Of a DNA stretch of 53,864 nt, positions 52,051 to 53,864 are shown piece after piece. Under the pieces are notes generated by a model, which saw only the letters and a program-made list of their open reading frames with translations, was not told where the DNA came from and did not search any database. Numbering within the stretch: the first letter of the stretch is position 1; every line of letters starts with the position of its first letter. Source of the stretch: Clostridia bacterium (lineage in GTDB: Bacteria; Bacillota; Clostridia; Christensenellales; CAG-917); contig JAQUST010000011.1 in assembly GCA_028710495.1 (NCBI GenBank), forward strand, positions 1 through 53,864, in the 5' to 3' direction. A program made the translations under genes and the position numbers.

Positions 52051-52052
52051 AG

Positions 52053-53432
<1,380 letters not shown>

Positions 53433-53493
53433 ATAGATAAATTGGTTGTTAATATTATCATAATACTATAAAGTAAAGGTACAATTTGAATTT

Positions 53494-53544
53494 AAGACTC
53501 TGAACTAATCTGCTAAAATCAGATTTGCTCAGAGTCTTTTTTTT
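53494..53544 (+). terminator. gdhA Rho-independent terminator
   Basis: AAGACTCTGA (53494-53503) pairs with TCAGAGTCTT (53529-53538); inside, AATCTG pairs with CAGATT. A run of eight T follows. Confidence 0.93.
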
Positions 53545-53765
53545 AAGAGAATAAAAATATATTTTATATACTTTGATAAAGCGAATAGATGAGGAAAAAA
53601 ATCGGTTCTATAGAAAAGAAAAGATAATTTTAAAGAAATAGATATGACAATTTAACAAGCGAAAATTGAGAGAAAATAAAGGAGAAAGGCGGATAAATTT
53701 GTTTGATGTACTAAAAAAGTGCGGGCAACATAAAATTAATTATACAAATTTTTTACAAAAAAGAG

Positions 53766-53794
53766 TTGACAAGGTTGCTAGTGTATGGTAAATT
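53766..53794 (+). promoter_or_regulatory. Promoter of the truncated right-edge gene
   Basis: TTGACA (53766-53771), 17-bp spacer, TAAATT (53789-53794), followed by GAGGTG 11 nt before ATG 53837. Confidence 0.7.
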
Positions 53795-53836
53795 CGACTA
53801 ACAAAGCAAGTTGAATTTGCGAGGTGAAAACCGAAC

Positions 53837-53864
53837 ATGCAAGACTGCAAAACCCAAATGGAGA
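53837..53864 (+). CDS. Start of an unidentified gene, cut by the window edge
   Basis: ATG 53837 with GCGAGGTG upstream reads MQDCKTQME before the window ends. Too little to name the product. Confidence 0.5.

Larger units (their letters stand above)
53433..53836. other. Intergenic region at right edge
   Basis: Contains the gdhA terminator (53494-53544) and the promoter of the next gene (53766-53794). Nothing else recognised. Confidence 0.6.

Overview
The window reads as chromosome of a low-GC, anaerobic, probably spore-forming member of the Clostridia. The grounds are strongly AT-rich spacers, AGGAGG-type ribosome sites, a Rex/AdhE fermentation operon with a sensory-type [FeFe]-hydrogenase, a clostridial enoate-reductase-like flavoprotein, an NADP-type glutamate dehydrogenase, and two BclA-like spore-surface proteins behind sigma-K-like promoters. 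I see no rRNA, tRNA, CRISPR array or intact insertion sequence.

Region by region. 1-0.8 kb is a gene graveyard: a frameshifted N-terminus of a phage tail tape-measure protein and the decayed C-terminus of a serine hydrolase. 0.8-12.8 kb holds a MerR/GyrI-type regulator, divergent from a small zinc-ribbon ORF and a 3605-residue cell-surface protein; a MerR-style operator sits in a 19-bp promoter spacer between them. 13.3-15.1 kb carries a broken SGNH-hydrolase lipoprotein with VDEP repeats and a second lipoprotein with a concanavalin-like fold. 15.5-17.6 kb has an APH-like kinase and a tocopherol-cyclase-family protein. 17.8-25.2 kb is the centrepiece: a tight seven-gene operon rex - adhE - small kinase - two thioredoxin-like [2Fe-2S] ferredoxins - HydS-type hydrogenase with PAS domain - SpoIIE-type PP2C phosphatase.

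25.5-30.7 kb: lysophospholipid acyltransferase, membrane XRE regulator, a membrane protein of unknown function, and an enoate-reductase-like enzyme flanked by a decayed copy of the membrane gene's 3' end. 31-32.6 kb: divergent BclA-like pair. 32.7-35.5 kb: an ABC exporter divergent from a DUF3298-type protein across a shared operator. 35.7-38.4 kb: an arsenic-type locus (ArsR, ArsP-like permease, cysteine-rich ferredoxin, mini-thioredoxin). 38.8-43.5 kb: FAD-dependent protein, RNase R, alpha/beta hydrolase. 43.6-46.5 kb: a membrane protein, and an ABC transporter with its YtrA-type GntR regulator and matching operator. 46.8-53.4 kb: two GNAT acetyltransferases, an ABC-F ATPase, a SulP transporter and GdhA. 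The right edge cuts a new gene just after its start.

How the genes work together: the rex operon plausibly joins NADH sensing (Rex), NADH disposal to ethanol (AdhE) and H2/redox sensing (HydS with its ferredoxins) to protein dephosphorylation (PP2C), with a small kinase in the same transcript as a possible antagonist. Several regulators sit beside plausible operators (MerR, ArsR, YtrA, Rex). Short tandem duplications, in frame where they fall inside genes, recur across the window. All functional assignments come from reading motifs; no database search was run.
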